A DNA stretch of 56,708 nucleotides from Tannerellaceae bacterium (GCA_021201295.1 JAJQFE010000002.1:1-56708), one strand, 5' to 3'; positions 42,530 to 53,390 are shown, numbered from the stretch's first letter. The notes: generated by a model from the sequence alone, not told the origin. Program-made: numbers and translations.

Positions 42530-43390
42530 TTAAAACCTTACATGGGACAGATAATCCGCGGCTGTACGTATGCAGGCTTCCGGATCAGCAGGTTCATCAT
42601 GTTCTACAATAAAATGTTTTACTCCCACAGTCTGATTTAGTGTAAAAATGGAAGGGAAATCAATACATCCTTCTCCCACACATTCAAAACTTCTTGCCGG
42701 GGTTTTATCCATATCTTTAACATGAAAAACTGGATATCTGCTGGGATACTTACGAATGTATTCTTCTGCAGACTTTCCTCCTTTAGTGATCCAGTAGAGA
42801 TCCAGTTCTATATTTACAGACTCCGGATCCAATTCTGCCATCAGTACATCAAACGGGATCTGTCCGTTTACCGGCAAAAATTCCATATCATGGTCATGGT
42901 AGAGCAGTTGTAATCCTTCTTTTTTACAAATGGCTCCTCCTGTATTTAAACGGTGTGCCACCTGTTTCCAGTCCTCTATGGTCTTATTTTGTCCTCCGTC
43001 TACCCAGGGCCAGTAACAAACAATATATTTCTTTCCTATTTCCTGGCATGCCCGGATATCTTTCCTCAGTTGTGCTTCATCTAACATGGCTCCCATAGAA
43101 GTAGGTCCTAAAAGAGCATTTAGCTTTAATTCTTTCAGCAAAGACTTTAAATAAGCAAGTTCCATACCATAGGTATCTCCGAATTCCAGATCCGTGTAGC
43201 CCATCCGGACTATTTCCCGCAGGGCCGCTTCCGGATTACTCTCAACCCATTTTCCTCCCGTATTCCCTGTCAGAATCCCAAAGCCGGGTAAAGAATTTTC
43301 ACTTGCAGAAGAACTGGCTTTAAGTAAGCCCGGTATTCCTATGGCGGCTGTTAATAAGCCCGTTGTTTTTAAAAATGTACGTCTTTTCAT
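42530..43390 (-). CDS. Exported sugar phosphate isomerase/epimerase-like TIM barrel
   Basis: 286 residues. The leader MKRRTFLKTTGLLTAAIGIP contains RRTFLK, a twin-arginine signal. The rest is a xylose-isomerase-like / AP-endonuclease-2 barrel, with metal-ligand type residues in LYHDHDMEF, NIELDLYWITKGG, VFHVKDMDK and HFIVEHDEP. The substrate is unknown. These exported barrels are often adjacent to Gfo/Idh/MocA oxidoreductases and are thought to act on 3-keto sugars or related carbohydrates. Here the Gfo/Idh gene lies 12 bases upstream but is broken. Confidence 0.83.
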   Translation of the reverse strand: MKRRTFLKTTGLLTAAIGIPGLLKASSSASENSLPGFGILTGNTGGKWVESNPEAALREIVRMGYTDLEFGDTYGMELAYLKSLLKELKLNALLGPTSMGAMLDEAQLRKDIRACQEIGKKYIVCYWPWVDGGQNKTIEDWKQVAHRLNTGGAICKKEGLQLLYHDHDMEFLPVNGQIPFDVLMAELDPESVNIELDLYWITKGGKSAEEYIRKYPSRYPVFHVKDMDKTPARSFECVGEGCIDFPSIFTLNQTVGVKHFIVEHDEPADPEACIRTAADYLSHVRF

Positions 43391-43402
43391 GATCGGTGAG
43401 AT

Positions 43403-44736
43403 TTATGATAGATTAGGTAATTTCCAGGGAGAACGGTACGAAGGAGTCAAAAATTGGTCGGCTACCGGATTATTTACAAAACCGGTCTGTTGGTCATTCC
43501 AGGTCAATACGGATCCGGTGCGGGCAGCAATATTTCCTAAATGGGCATATTTGGCACAAAGACTCCCGTTTTCAATCGTACAGGCTGTTTCCGGATTCCG
43601 GGATTTCATACAATTAATAAAGTTTGCCACATGGTCTTTGTGATCCTGATGATCCGCTTTTACGGAACGTTCTTCCGTTTTTTCCGTTTATTGGCCGGAT
43701 CCCATTCTGCATAGACTTCCCAGCTTTCACGGTCGGCAACTAATGTCCCATTCGTTCCCCGGAAGGCAATCCCATAATGCCTGTTATAAGGTCCTGTCTC
43801 AGTTCCTTCGGTATGATTCCAGTTCATCAGGAACGAATCAAATTCATAAATCACACTCTGTGTATCAAATGTTTCCGGGCAGTTTTCCGGATAGGCAAAA
43901 TTATTTCCGATCCCTACTACTCTTTTAGGCATATTCCGGATGTTCATACCCCACAGTACCATATCCAGCAAATGGACGCCCCAGTCAGTCATCAGTCCGC
44001 CACCATAATTCCAGAACATCCGCCAGGAGCCATGAAAATGCTGTTCGTTGAAAGGACGTTCTGCTGCCGGTCCCTGCCATGTTTCATAATCTACACCGGC
44101 GGGTACAGGTGTGTTTGGGATAGGTTTATCCAATGCCCCATAAGCAAAATTTGCCCAGATATCCGCACGGGCTATGGTACCTAATTGTCCACTATTCAAA
44201 TAGTTTGCCATTTCTTTCCAGTGATTACCACTTCGTTGTTGTTGCCCTACTGTGGTTACCCGGTTATACCGGCGGGCAGCTTGCACCATCCAGTCACATT
44301 CGGTTATATAATTAGCAATCGGCTTTTCCACATAAACATCTTTTCCTGCAGAGCAGGCATCCACAAACTGAAGGCAATGCCAATGATCCGGAGTTCCGAT
44401 GATTACGGCATCCAATTCTTTTAATTCCAACATCTTCCGGTAATCCGAAAACAATTGGGGAGCTTTGTTCCTGATCTTTTCCAGTTCTTTGGCTTTTTCC
44501 TGCAAAACACGCTGGTCTATATCACATAGAGCTATACAATCTACTTCCGGAAGAAGTAAAAAATCTGTCAGGTTAGCCCAGCCCATATTGCGGCAACCTA
44601 TCAATCCGACATGAATTCTGTCATTAGGCCCGGATAATTTCATATCCACCCACTCTTTACTCCAGACAGATGGGGAAGCAAGTCCGGCAGCCAGTGTGGT
44701 TGTCAAAGTTTTCAGGAAAGTTCTTCTTGTTATCAT
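43403..44736 (-). pseudogene. Gfo/Idh/MocA-family oxidoreductase with twin-arginine leader, frameshifted
   Basis: Bridged, this is a protein of about 443 residues. The leader MITRRTFLKTLTTTLAAGLA carries RRTFLK. The NAD(P)-binding segment is VGLIGCRNMGWANLTDF, followed by DAVIIGTPDHWHCLQFVDA and the catalytic-domain EKPIANYITECDWM. The frame breaks at an A6 run (T6 on the plus strand, 43678-43683), where one A is missing. The first frame stops at 43660. The second resumes as EERSVKADHQDHKDHVANFI and runs to 43403. The lost C-terminal ~90 residues belong to the family fold. It shares the operon with the TIM-barrel gene. Confidence 0.87.
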
Positions 44737-44940
44737 AAAAGTATTATTTAGGTATTAGTCCATTGGTCTTTTCTATATGTTCTATTCATCACACTCTATC
44801 CAGGAACATTCCTTAAAATCATGTCTCTGGCTTCCAGTTATGATGGAACAAGATAAATAAAATCCTTTATTTCATAAACAATTTGCTTTTAAATAACATT
44901 TTAATACATTTGCAGAACCAAACCTTTAAAAACTTTAATT
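44737..44940. other. Divergent intergenic region with a promoter
   Basis: About 200 bases separating the Gfo/Idh gene from the T9SS-cargo pseudogene. The only clear element is the promoter at 44882-44912. Confidence 0.5.
44882..44912 (+). promoter_or_regulatory. Promoter of the T9SS-cargo pseudogene
   Basis: TTTG (44882-44885) and TACATTTG (44905-44912) are spaced by 19 bases, matching both Bacteroidota -33 and -7 consensus elements. This is the best-formed promoter in the window, although the gene it serves is broken. Confidence 0.7.
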
Positions 44941-46733
44941 ATGAAAAATCAGCTGCTAAGCAGATCCATGATATGGATCTTTCTCTCTGTTTCTTTTACC
45001 GGGTTTACTTCTTATGCCCAGGTTCCTTTTCCTGACCAGTGGGAGACGTTCGTTTCTGATCCCGGCAAAAATATTCTAGTAAGAGACACATTCCTATCCC
45101 AAACATTTGAGAACAGGAAAACCGACAACTGGGAATATACTCCCCAGAATTTCAGGTTATTTAATGCTTCCGAAGAAGGAATTCAAAATCAAACCGGACT
45201 GTATTCCTATGAACTTCTCCCCGGCAGTGAGATTACTTTCTCCACATTTAATTCTACCTGGTATGATTACTTATATATTAAAGCATCCTTTGCCGGAAAT
45301 AAATTAGGGATAGATGAAGCCCTAATTATAGAAACCCAGTTTGAAGGCCAGGATCCCGAATCCCATATATGGGCAGTTGCACAATATCCGGATTATTCTA
45401 TCCATTATTCAGAACCTTCTATAGTAGATGGTAGTAAAAAAACCAACCCTATCCAGATAAGAGGAAAACCTATGAACCTCAAACTTAAAGTAAGCGACTT
45501 GCATACTTCCGGATATTACTGTTTAGATCATGTATTTGCTTTTACGGACTTACCTTCTTACAGCCTATTTACAGGAAAAGGGAACTGGGAAGATGAATTC
45601 CTCTGGACCCATCTCCCAGCCTACCGCAACCGGAATGCTCTAATTTAGGGAGAAATCACCTTATCGTCTGCCATTCACTGCCGGGAAAGCTGGTTACACC
45701 AAAGTCTCCTGACAATCCGGGACCAGGCTGCTTTGACATGCCGGGAACTACATCTCTATGACTCTGAAATCTCTATACAAACAGAGGGGAAGTTGGTTGT
45801 AGAGGATCAAATGCATGTGTATAAAACTTTTGATGAAAAAGGGAAATGGTATTTTGTCTCTTTCCCTTTTGATGTATATATGGACGGGATTGATAAAGAC
45901 TTTGAATTAAAAGATGACCAACCTAATGCGGGAGGGAATTTTCTATATATACTTTTTTATGATGGAATAAAAAGAAGTATGCAAAACCGCTCTACCGGGA
46001 ATTGGGAAATCATTTCCACGATGAACGGCAATCAGCCTGTTTTTGAAAAAGGAAAAGGATACCTGATCGCCATAGATGAAAAAGCCACTAAAAACACGCT
46101 TGTCTTTTCTTCTGTGACCAGTAATTACTCTTCCGGCTATTTAAAAACCCATAGTGTTTTCCTTGACTTCCCGGAAAAACGGCTACACATGAAACCGGAC
46201 ATTACGGATGGTACCTGTGTGGTAACCCTTTCCTGGGTTCACTTTCATTGAAACAATTAGAAAACTATCCGGAGTTAGAACCGTTTGTTTATATATATGA
46301 CGGATCAGAGTATCAAATCCATCTGGTAGAAGAAGATCCGGTTATTCCTCCTGCCGGAAGTTTCTTTATTAAAGTAAAACAAGCTGTCCGGATTCAACTT
46401 CAAGATGCGACAGCAGTGCCGGTCAACCGGTCCGTAAATAAAATGATAGCAGCTAATTCCGCTGTTACCGAACCGATCCTATGCCACGTGCCGTCCGGCC
46501 ATTCCGGAAACGCTTTACCGGAATACAGCATTCATGAAAACCAATTATATATCAGGAATATGCCCGGGTCTGGTACGGTTTCCATATATGATATAACCGG
46601 AAAGAAGGTGGTGACTTATCCTCTTTCTTCCGGAGATCATACTCTTCATATACCTTTACCCAAGGGACTCTATCTGTTACAGTTATCATCCGGTACTTAT
46701 CAGACCCAACATAAGTTCATTATAACCCAATAG
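44941..46733 (+). pseudogene. Secreted protein with type IX secretion C-terminal domain, broken
   Basis: About 597 codons when bridged. The N terminus is a signal peptide (MIWIFLSVSFTGFTSYAQ). The C-terminal ~80 residues, ending GLYLLQLSSGTYQTQHKFII, form a T9SS type A sorting domain (IYDITGKKV core), so the ancestor was exported across the outer membrane and perhaps attached to the surface. A TAG at 45646-45648 interrupts NALI*GEITLSS. A single-base loss around 46165-46180 then shifts the frame between VFLD and PGKTATHETG, before GWYLCGNPFLGSL. The middle region resembles large Bacteroidales surface proteins of unknown role. Confidence 0.8.
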
Positions 46734-46750
46734 TTCAGGAATTAAACTAT

Positions 46751-46758
46751 TATCTTTG
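46751..46758 (+). promoter_or_regulatory. -7 promoter element of the small membrane protein gene
   Basis: TATCTTTG, a perfect TAnnTTTG match, 27 bases before the ATG at 46786. Confidence 0.6.
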
Positions 46759-46785
46759 TAATTCATTCATACCCAACAGAAAATT

Positions 46786-46989
46786 ATGAAAAGAATTAAT
46801 ATAAGCACAGCAGTTTTATTGATCTACCTGATTGTTATGGCGATTTTCGGATGGCCGGGAAATAAACTGGATCCGGATTATATACAATATGGTGTGATTA
46901 TTGGTGCATCAGTAATCGTGATCATTGTCCTGCGTATCGTACAGATCAAACGGCTGAAAGCCCGTGAAAAATGGAAGCAGGATAAATAA
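46786..46989 (+). CDS. Small two-helix membrane protein
   Basis: 67 residues with two predicted membrane helices (about 7-24 and 34-51) joined by a short FGWPGNKLDPDYIQY loop, and a basic C-terminal tail (KRLKAREKWKQDK). The positive tail suggests both termini are cytosolic. No family is recognised. The intact promoter and clean frame suggest a real gene. It precedes the AI-2E permease pseudogene and might have shared its transcript. Confidence 0.65.
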   Translation: MKRINISTAVLLIYLIVMAIFGWPGNKLDPDYIQYGVIIGASVIVIIVLRIVQIKRLKAREKWKQDK

Positions 46990-47093
46990 GAAAGATTCTT
47001 AAACTCCTTTATCAATGGGTAAGGGCATAAACATTTCAATAGCCAGATTGTTAAACTTGATATATTCAATTGATCTGCCAACCACAAATGTTT

Positions 47094-48149
47094 ATGAATA
47101 ATAGTAGATTATAATACTGGAGATTTTCCCTGATCGGCATCCTGTTAGTATTAGGATATATCCTGTTCAGGGAATTTATTCCATATATGGGCGGTATCCT
47201 GAGAGCCTGTACCATTTATATTCTCGTCAGAAAACAAATGTTTAAGCTGACTGAAAAAAAGAAGGTAGGGAGAGGGATTGCTGCCACATTGATTTTAATA
47301 GAATCCATACTTTGTTTTTTGATCCCTCTGGCAGGTGCCGTCTGGTTATTTGTCAGTAAGGCGCAGGATCTTAATTTAGATCTGAATCAATTAGTAGACG
47401 GAGTGAATCATGTAGCGAAGCTGATCCAGGAAAAAACAGGGTATAATGTCCTCCTCCCTAAAAACCTGGAATCCGTAGTAGCCCTGATTCCTTCAGTAGC
47501 GCAGATAGTGATGAACGGGATTACCGGATTTGGTATTAATCTGGCAGTTCTGGTTTTAGTTCTCTATTTTATGTTGATTGAAGGTAGATCGATGGAAAGA
47601 TATATTTATGATATTTTACCTTTCAGTTCAGAAAATAAAAAGCAGGTATTGGAAGAGGTAAATATAATGGTCAAATCCAATGCAATAGGAATTCCTTTGT
47701 TAGGGATTATCCAAGGAGTTATTGCCCTGATCGGCTATTATATTTTTAAAGTCCCGACTCCTGTATTATTTGGGCTTCTTACTGCGGTGGCAACTATCAT
47801 CCCGGTCATAGGAACCGCTTTAGTCTGGGCTCCGTTATCTCTTTATTTAGGGCTGTCCGGAGAATGGATCAATGCTTTAGGACTTGCTATTTATGCTATT
47901 ATAATTATCTCCAATGCTGACAATCTGATCCGGTTTATGTTACAAAAGAAACTGGCAGGTATTTATCCACTGATCACTATTTTCGGTGTATTCATCGGTT
48001 TATCTCTATTCGGTTTTATGGGGATTATCTTCGGCCCTTTATTATTGTCTATGTTTTTACTGTGTTTCAATATTTTCAAGAAAGAATATATTGACAAGCA
48101 GGAATTTACAGGAATGAAATGGGAAGGAATGAATAGAGATAAGCATTAA
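47094..48149 (+). pseudogene. AI-2E family membrane permease with a stop at codon 7
   Basis: From the ATG at 47094 the frame reads MNNSRL, then TAA at 47112-47114, then YWRFSLIGILLVLGYILFRE and a full AI-2E/PerM-type transporter of about 350 residues with eight helices (NLAVLVLVLYFMLIEG, IGYYIFKVPTPVLFGLLTAV, GTALVWAPLSLYLGLSGEWI). Everything after the stop is intact. Translation might restart at the ATG at 47187, which would drop the first helix. The most economical reading is a recent nonsense mutation. Its end overlaps the AsmA-like pseudogene by four bases on the other strand. Confidence 0.75.
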
Positions 48150-51100
48150 TCTTTCACAGGAGGAGTTTCCGGCTCCTCTTCTTTTTTCCCTTTGCCAAAG
48201 AGTTTTTTTATTTTTCCTATAAACCCGACTATTCCGTTAGCAATATTCAGTTCTGTTTTGGTAATACCCACAGACTCAATCAGAGCCGGACGTAGTATCT
48301 GCCATAAATAATTAAAAGAGGAGTGGTAAGGATCCCGTTCAATTACCGTATATACGTCATGGGGTTTAGCGTTTTTTCGTCCGGGATGGCGGGGATTATG
48401 ATCCCGTACGACTGCATTAACTAACCAGTTCAGAAAACGTTGATCCTTTTTTTCTCCATCTTTCAATTTAAAGATATTTACTTTTAGATCATCATATAGC
48501 AATAGCATATAAATCGCTCCTGTTTGGCTGGAAGCATCCATACAAAAATTAAATCCTGTCAGTGTTCCGCTTGTTAATTCTGCTGATGCCAGCGGAGTAA
48601 TAATCTCATTCAGTGCAGTCAGGTCAAAGTGAGGCAATTGTCCATCCAAAATGAACCGGTCATTTAAGGAGTCTACCGGTAATAGCCAAACAGCAGAAAA
48701 ATGTCCTTTCCCATACAATTTACCATCTGCATCCAGCCGGAAATATTGTTCCGGAGAGGAGACAATATTGGTAAGGCCGGAAAAAGTCCCGTTTAGTTCC
48801 GTAAATACCAACCTTCCCGGCTCAACTGCTTTTGGAGCTAATTCTTCATAGATAACTTCCAGATTATGCACATAGGCTTTTTCCACATCAATTTTTACAG
48901 GTGCTTTTTGTAGTCCTTCATAAATCATCGGCATCCATCTGGGAAGGACATATATATTCCTGTTTTTATAGTTTTGCAACACCGGATCCGCTATTCTGAC
49001 AGTTTTTGCATATAATCCTTCTCCTGAAAACAAAGCCGGAAGCTCTATTCCTTCAATTTCCAGTTTACGGGCCCTTGCATCAAACCAATCCTGGTGTTTA
49101 GGATGCAAATAAGCGAAATATATTTTGGGATAAGGAGAAACCATCTGAAAAGAGTTCAGTTCCAAACGGTCATTCTGTAAAGATAAATCTCCTATTTGTA
49201 TATCATAAAATCCATTGTTAATCGGAAATCTGAGGTCTTTTGTATAAAATTTAATATCTCCCAAAGAAAACGTTTCTTTTGTATTGTCTATGGCAAGCCC
49301 TTCTATCTGAAGATTGGTCGTATTAATGGTCTGTGTACTCTTTACAGTATCATTCCATAGATTTTCATAATCAATAGTTGCATTAAAGATATCGATGGAG
49401 CCAACCCTTACTTCTTCTCCGACTATACTTAACTGCTCATACACACTGGTCCGGGTCGTATCCCTTATTTCCTCAGTATGTTGTACAGGTGCGAAGGCTT
49501 TATGAAAAGTCATGTCCGGATCCTGTATACGAATCCCGCCTATATCCATCGTACGGGCATCTTCTTTCAGTTGCCAGTTTAAATCATTTATTTCAAAACT
49601 TTCTACCTGAAAAGCAGTTTCCAGATAAGGTTGGGTAGCCGAGACCTCTATCCGGTCACTATAAAACTTCTGGATGCGAATTGTCTCTGCAAAAGGATAA
49701 AAGATCTCTCGTAAAGTTTTTGATTCCCCTGAAGAAGGTAATGAATGATAGGTGGTTACCTTTCAGTCCACTTTGGGAGAGCTGACCCGGAACTCGTTCA
49801 TATCGAATGTCCGGTCTCCTGTGGTATTCCATAGCACCTTATTCATCTGTAAATCATCATACTCTATCCGCAATTTTTCTCCTGCAGAACGATTCTCATA
49901 TGCCAACTGTGTATGGGTCAGATTTAATCTTCCTATATCTATTTTCCTGAAAGGAGTAAAAGGAGTATAGTTTGTGGAAACCTATTTTATTTCTTTTTGT
50001 TCAGGCCTTTTCGTCTGAATAATTTCTATATGGGGAGATTCTATATCGATAGCATCTACTTTTATATAACTGAAATCCCTCAGCAGATCGTTTAGTCCTT
50101 TCACCCGAATGGCAGGGGTTATAAAACTTATATAGGGAGCAGATGTTTTTTCCCACAAATCCCCTTCTGGTATCAGTTTTACATCCTGTAAAAACAAATT
50201 GCCCTGACGATTAGAAAAAGAGCCATTCCGGATACTTAGCCGGTAGGTATTATTCAGAAGATAATTATCAAAGTCCCTGAAAGAAATACCATATTCATCA
50301 CACGTAAACAAAATCCTGTCAGGACTATTCCAAGTTTGTTCATTCAGCAGAAAATTCCGGGCAAAGAAATTAAAGTTTCTGAGATCAAAAGAATTACCTC
50401 CGTCCGGATTTCTTTCATGAATCTGTAATTGACCTTTGGTAAGCCGTATATCCCGGATAGCCAGATAACACAGTAAAGGACTAAAAATATCTTCCACAGT
50501 TCCGGTTTTCTTTTTGGTTTCTTCGTTGAGGGTTACAGCCTGCGTATAGTTTATATCAGGAGAGCTCACCCGGAGTGATTACACACTGATTCCCTCTTCA
50601 TATAAAAGACCTTCCAGGGATAAAGTATCAATCCGGGCAGACAAAAAATCTTTTTCTGTCTTTGTCGATAACGGATCCAACTCTATATTTTCTATATGCA
50701 GGAATCCTCTCCGGGTATCCAGGGAAACCCGGTCTACTTCTACCCGGTGATTCCGGGCAGCCATTCTTCCCTATAAGCCAGATATATCCAATGTGAAATT
50801 CCGGGCATACCATAATCCCCGCCTGCTTTCAGAAACCGAGTCAATCAGAAAATCATATGCATGGAATTCAAACTCTTCCATGGAATATGTTTCTACAGAG
50901 TCCTGCACCGTCTGCGCATATTGCATCTGAGTATTTCCTATCCGGATATGGTCTATGGCTACACGGGCAAATACAGGAGAAATAATATCATATAACGAAA
51001 GAGCCTGAACCAACGAATTCGGGGTAACTTTTATAGGTTCTTTCTCTTTTTTGTGAGAGGGTACCGTATCACGATCTACCAGATTAACTACATGGATATC

Positions 51101-52052
51101 TGCGGAGTCCAGATCAAAGGAACGGGCATACAGTGAATTCCGGGCATTTTCCCGTGAAATAACGATCCCATGCACTTCTATATTCTCTATTTCTCCTTCC
51201 ATATAATTAACAGGCCGTTTTTTTCTTTCCTGCCAGACTGCCTCCTGCGGGACCATCTGTATGTCGGCAATCCGGATCAAAGAATCTTTTGTGCTTAAAT
51301 GAATCAGACCGGCTTCCAACAGAAAATCATTATTGGTCAGTAACCGTTGAGGCCGGTTAGTCGTAAAATCAAAATACTCACTATACAGTAATTTTCCTTC
51401 TTCATACGACATAGAATCCAGGCGGAAATTATAAGCATGCAGAGTAACATCTTCCAATCTATAGAGGATCAGAGTCGAAGGATTCTCAACCATAAATGAA
51501 ACAGAGGCATTTCCCAGATTTAATTTTCTGACGGTTAGTACATCTATATAAGGAGCGATCATTTCATGGAGGGTTTTGGAACGGACCTGTTTGGTCTTTT
51601 TCTCATAGCGTTCCGAATAGTAAGCATCATATATATCAATATCCGGTTGGTCGATCTCAAAAGTTTCAAAGTGTAATCGCCTGTAATCTTTTAACCAGAT
51701 CAAATTAATCCCCTTAAAATCAATAGATCCGATGCGGGCATTCACATACGTAAGCGAAAGGCTGTCAATAGATTCCCAATAACTAAAAACCGCGCTATCA
51801 GGTTTCAGTTCAATACCTTCTATTTTTAATTCTCCATTTAACAGACGAATAGACAGATCCGAAAAGGTTAAATGGTAAAATCCGTCTGTTGCTTCCAGGG
51901 TCCTCTGGCCCAACTCTCTTTTCAGATACGTTTCCAGCCGGTACGCAAAAAAAATAATTCAGGAAAAGAATGCCCGCTATGGAAATCAAAATAGCAGGGA
52001 TTAATCTCTGAATGACATATTTTTTTAAATTCCTGATCCTTGGAAACACCAT
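48146..52052 (-). pseudogene. AsmA/TamB-like giant protein broken by five lesions
   Basis: Bridged, this encodes about 1300 residues: a single N-terminal membrane helix (LIPAILISIAGILFLNYFF) and a long repetitive beta-type body with recurring 'I.IG...L' and 'RVSSPDINY' motifs, as in AsmA/TamB-type proteins that span the periplasm and carry lipids. Lesions in reading order are one extra T in T8 (51947-51954), TAG at 50771-50773, TAA at 50579-50581, TAG at 49982-49984 and TGA at 49763-49765, where VD*KV probably had Trp. The number of lesions makes this the most decayed gene in the window. Family assignment is by repeat style only. Confidence 0.75.
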
Positions 52053-52128
52053 TCTTTACATACGATTCTATCTATTTAGTAACAAACAAAAAGAATGTAT
52101 GTTTTTACAGAAAAAGGAAAAAGCAGGA

Positions 52129-52512
52129 TTAAAGGACTAATTCTGCAAAGAGTCTCTCAAAGGTAGCATCCAGATTGGAAGAAACTCCGGGATGGGGACG
52201 GGAAGTCTGGATCGAAGCACTTCTTATGGAGGTTAACCATCTGAACCGTTCCGGAATATCCATCCGGGCTATGCTTCTTCCTTCCGGAGATCCGGCACAG
52301 ACTTGCTCAAAGGCTTCCAGATGCGCCCGTAATAAGTCTATATCCATATCCAGACAGAATAATTTTGCCTTTTCTTCAGGAAAAAATATACGGATCTTTA
52401 TATAGTTTTCAGGTTTAGAAAAAAGGATCAGACCCACATTAAAAAATTCTTCACGCTCTACTCGGGGTACGACCCGGATCACTGCATATTCATATAAGTA
52501 TTGCTCTTGCAT
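52129..52512 (-). CDS. DUF3037 protein
   Basis: 127 residues. Family features are YEYAVIRVVPRVEREEFFNV at the N terminus, then GLILFSKPENYIKIRIFF and a conserved C-terminal part with SRPHPGVSSNLDATFERLF. The function is unknown. It overlaps the upstream HipA-like kinase gene by 23 bases. DUF3037 and HipA-like kinase genes are a recurrent pair, so the two products probably act together. It is intact although neighbouring genes are broken. Confidence 0.85.
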   Translation of the reverse strand: MQEQYLYEYAVIRVVPRVEREEFFNVGLILFSKPENYIKIRIFFPEEKAKLFCLDMDIDLLRAHLEAFEQVCAGSPEGRSIARMDIPERFRWLTSIRSASIQTSRPHPGVSSNLDATFERLFAELVL

Positions 52513-53269
52513 CCTGTGCTTCTTTTACAAATCGTCCGGAATAGGCAAGACGCTCTGTCAGAAAACCAAAATAAACGTCTCTCATTTCCTGAGGTGTCTG
52601 CATATCATCCCAGTTCAACCAGCCATCCGGGATTAATTCAACTATGTCACGGATCTTTTCCGGTGTCAATTTACTGGTATATTCTTCATTCACTTCTGCC
52701 AATAGGGAAGCCTGAGAGAGCAGAACATGTTCTTTGATCATCGGAAAAGGATTAAGTGCCTGTTGTTCCCAGTTCGTCCAGGTATAATGAAAATATAAAC
52801 AGGCACCCTGGTCTATCAGCCAAAGCTGCTTATTCCAGATTAGCATATTCGTATTTTTAACAGTCCGGTCTATATTCGTCAGAAAGCTATCTAACCAGAC
52901 AATCTGGGAAGCCAGGCCGAGATCTACCTGAGTAACTACCGGATCAAATGTAACAGCACCCGATAAATAATGTAACCCCAGGTTTAAACCACGGCTTGCC
53001 TGTAACAGATCCTGAATTTCTTCATCTCCTTCAGTCCGACCAAAAGCTTCATCCAGATTCAGGAAAACAATTTCAGGAACCCGGAGTCCCAGCAACCGGG
53101 CGATCTCCCCGCCTATCAGTTCGGAAATAAGTGCCCGGGCACCGTGGCCCGCCCCCCGGAATTTAATTACATATTTGAACTCATCATCTGCTTCTGCTAC
53201 AGCAGGCAAGGAACCACCTTCCCGTAACGGAGTGATATACCTTATTACATTAATTGTCCGTAATTCCAT
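52490..53269 (-). CDS. HipA-like kinase-fold protein, partner of DUF3037
   Basis: 259 residues. Kinase-like motifs are visible: an ATP-contact lysine in FKYVIKFRGAG, a catalytic-loop analogue NIDRTVKNTNML (Asp and Asn) near residue 133-144, and a metal-binding LIDQGACLYFH at about 152. These match the HipA family, whose founding member phosphorylates glutamyl-tRNA synthetase and causes persistence. This smaller branch lacks the HipA N-terminal subdomain and its target is unknown. The gene is coupled to DUF3037 by a 23-base overlap and is divergent from tag. No HipB-type antitoxin is present. Confidence 0.82.
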   Translation of the reverse strand: MELRTINVIRYITPLREGGSLPAVAEADDEFKYVIKFRGAGHGARALISELIGGEIARLLGLRVPEIVFLNLDEAFGRTEGDEEIQDLLQASRGLNLGLHYLSGAVTFDPVVTQVDLGLASQIVWLDSFLTNIDRTVKNTNMLIWNKQLWLIDQGACLYFHYTWTNWEQQALNPFPMIKEHVLLSQASLLAEVNEEYTSKLTPEKIRDIVELIPDGWLNWDDMQTPQEMRDVYFGFLTERLAYSGRFVKEAQDARAILI

Positions 53270-53349
53270 ACTTTGTTTCCATTACTGCGAGTTAAAGATA
53301 CAACATCCTTTTATTTTTAGTATCTTGCCTCATTAATTAAAAAACCTAA

Positions 53350-53357
53350 TAAGTTTG
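53350..53357 (+). promoter_or_regulatory. -7 promoter element ahead of tag
   Basis: TAAGTTTG, a perfect TAnnTTTG match, 77 bases before the tag ATG. The implied leader contains the palindrome at 53391-53404. Confidence 0.5.
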
Positions 53358-53390
53358 AGAAGCCCCGGAGAGTTAAGCGTTTCCCAATTG

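Noticed and set aside
42530-44736. Inositol catabolism operon (iolE/iolG type)
   Set aside because: The TIM barrel and oxidoreductase are distant exported family members with twin-arginine leaders, and no other inositol genes are nearby.
48146-50767. AsmA-like fragments as separate small genes
   Set aside because: The fragments after the first frameshift lie in one continuous frame interrupted only by stop codons, and most lack plausible starts of their own.
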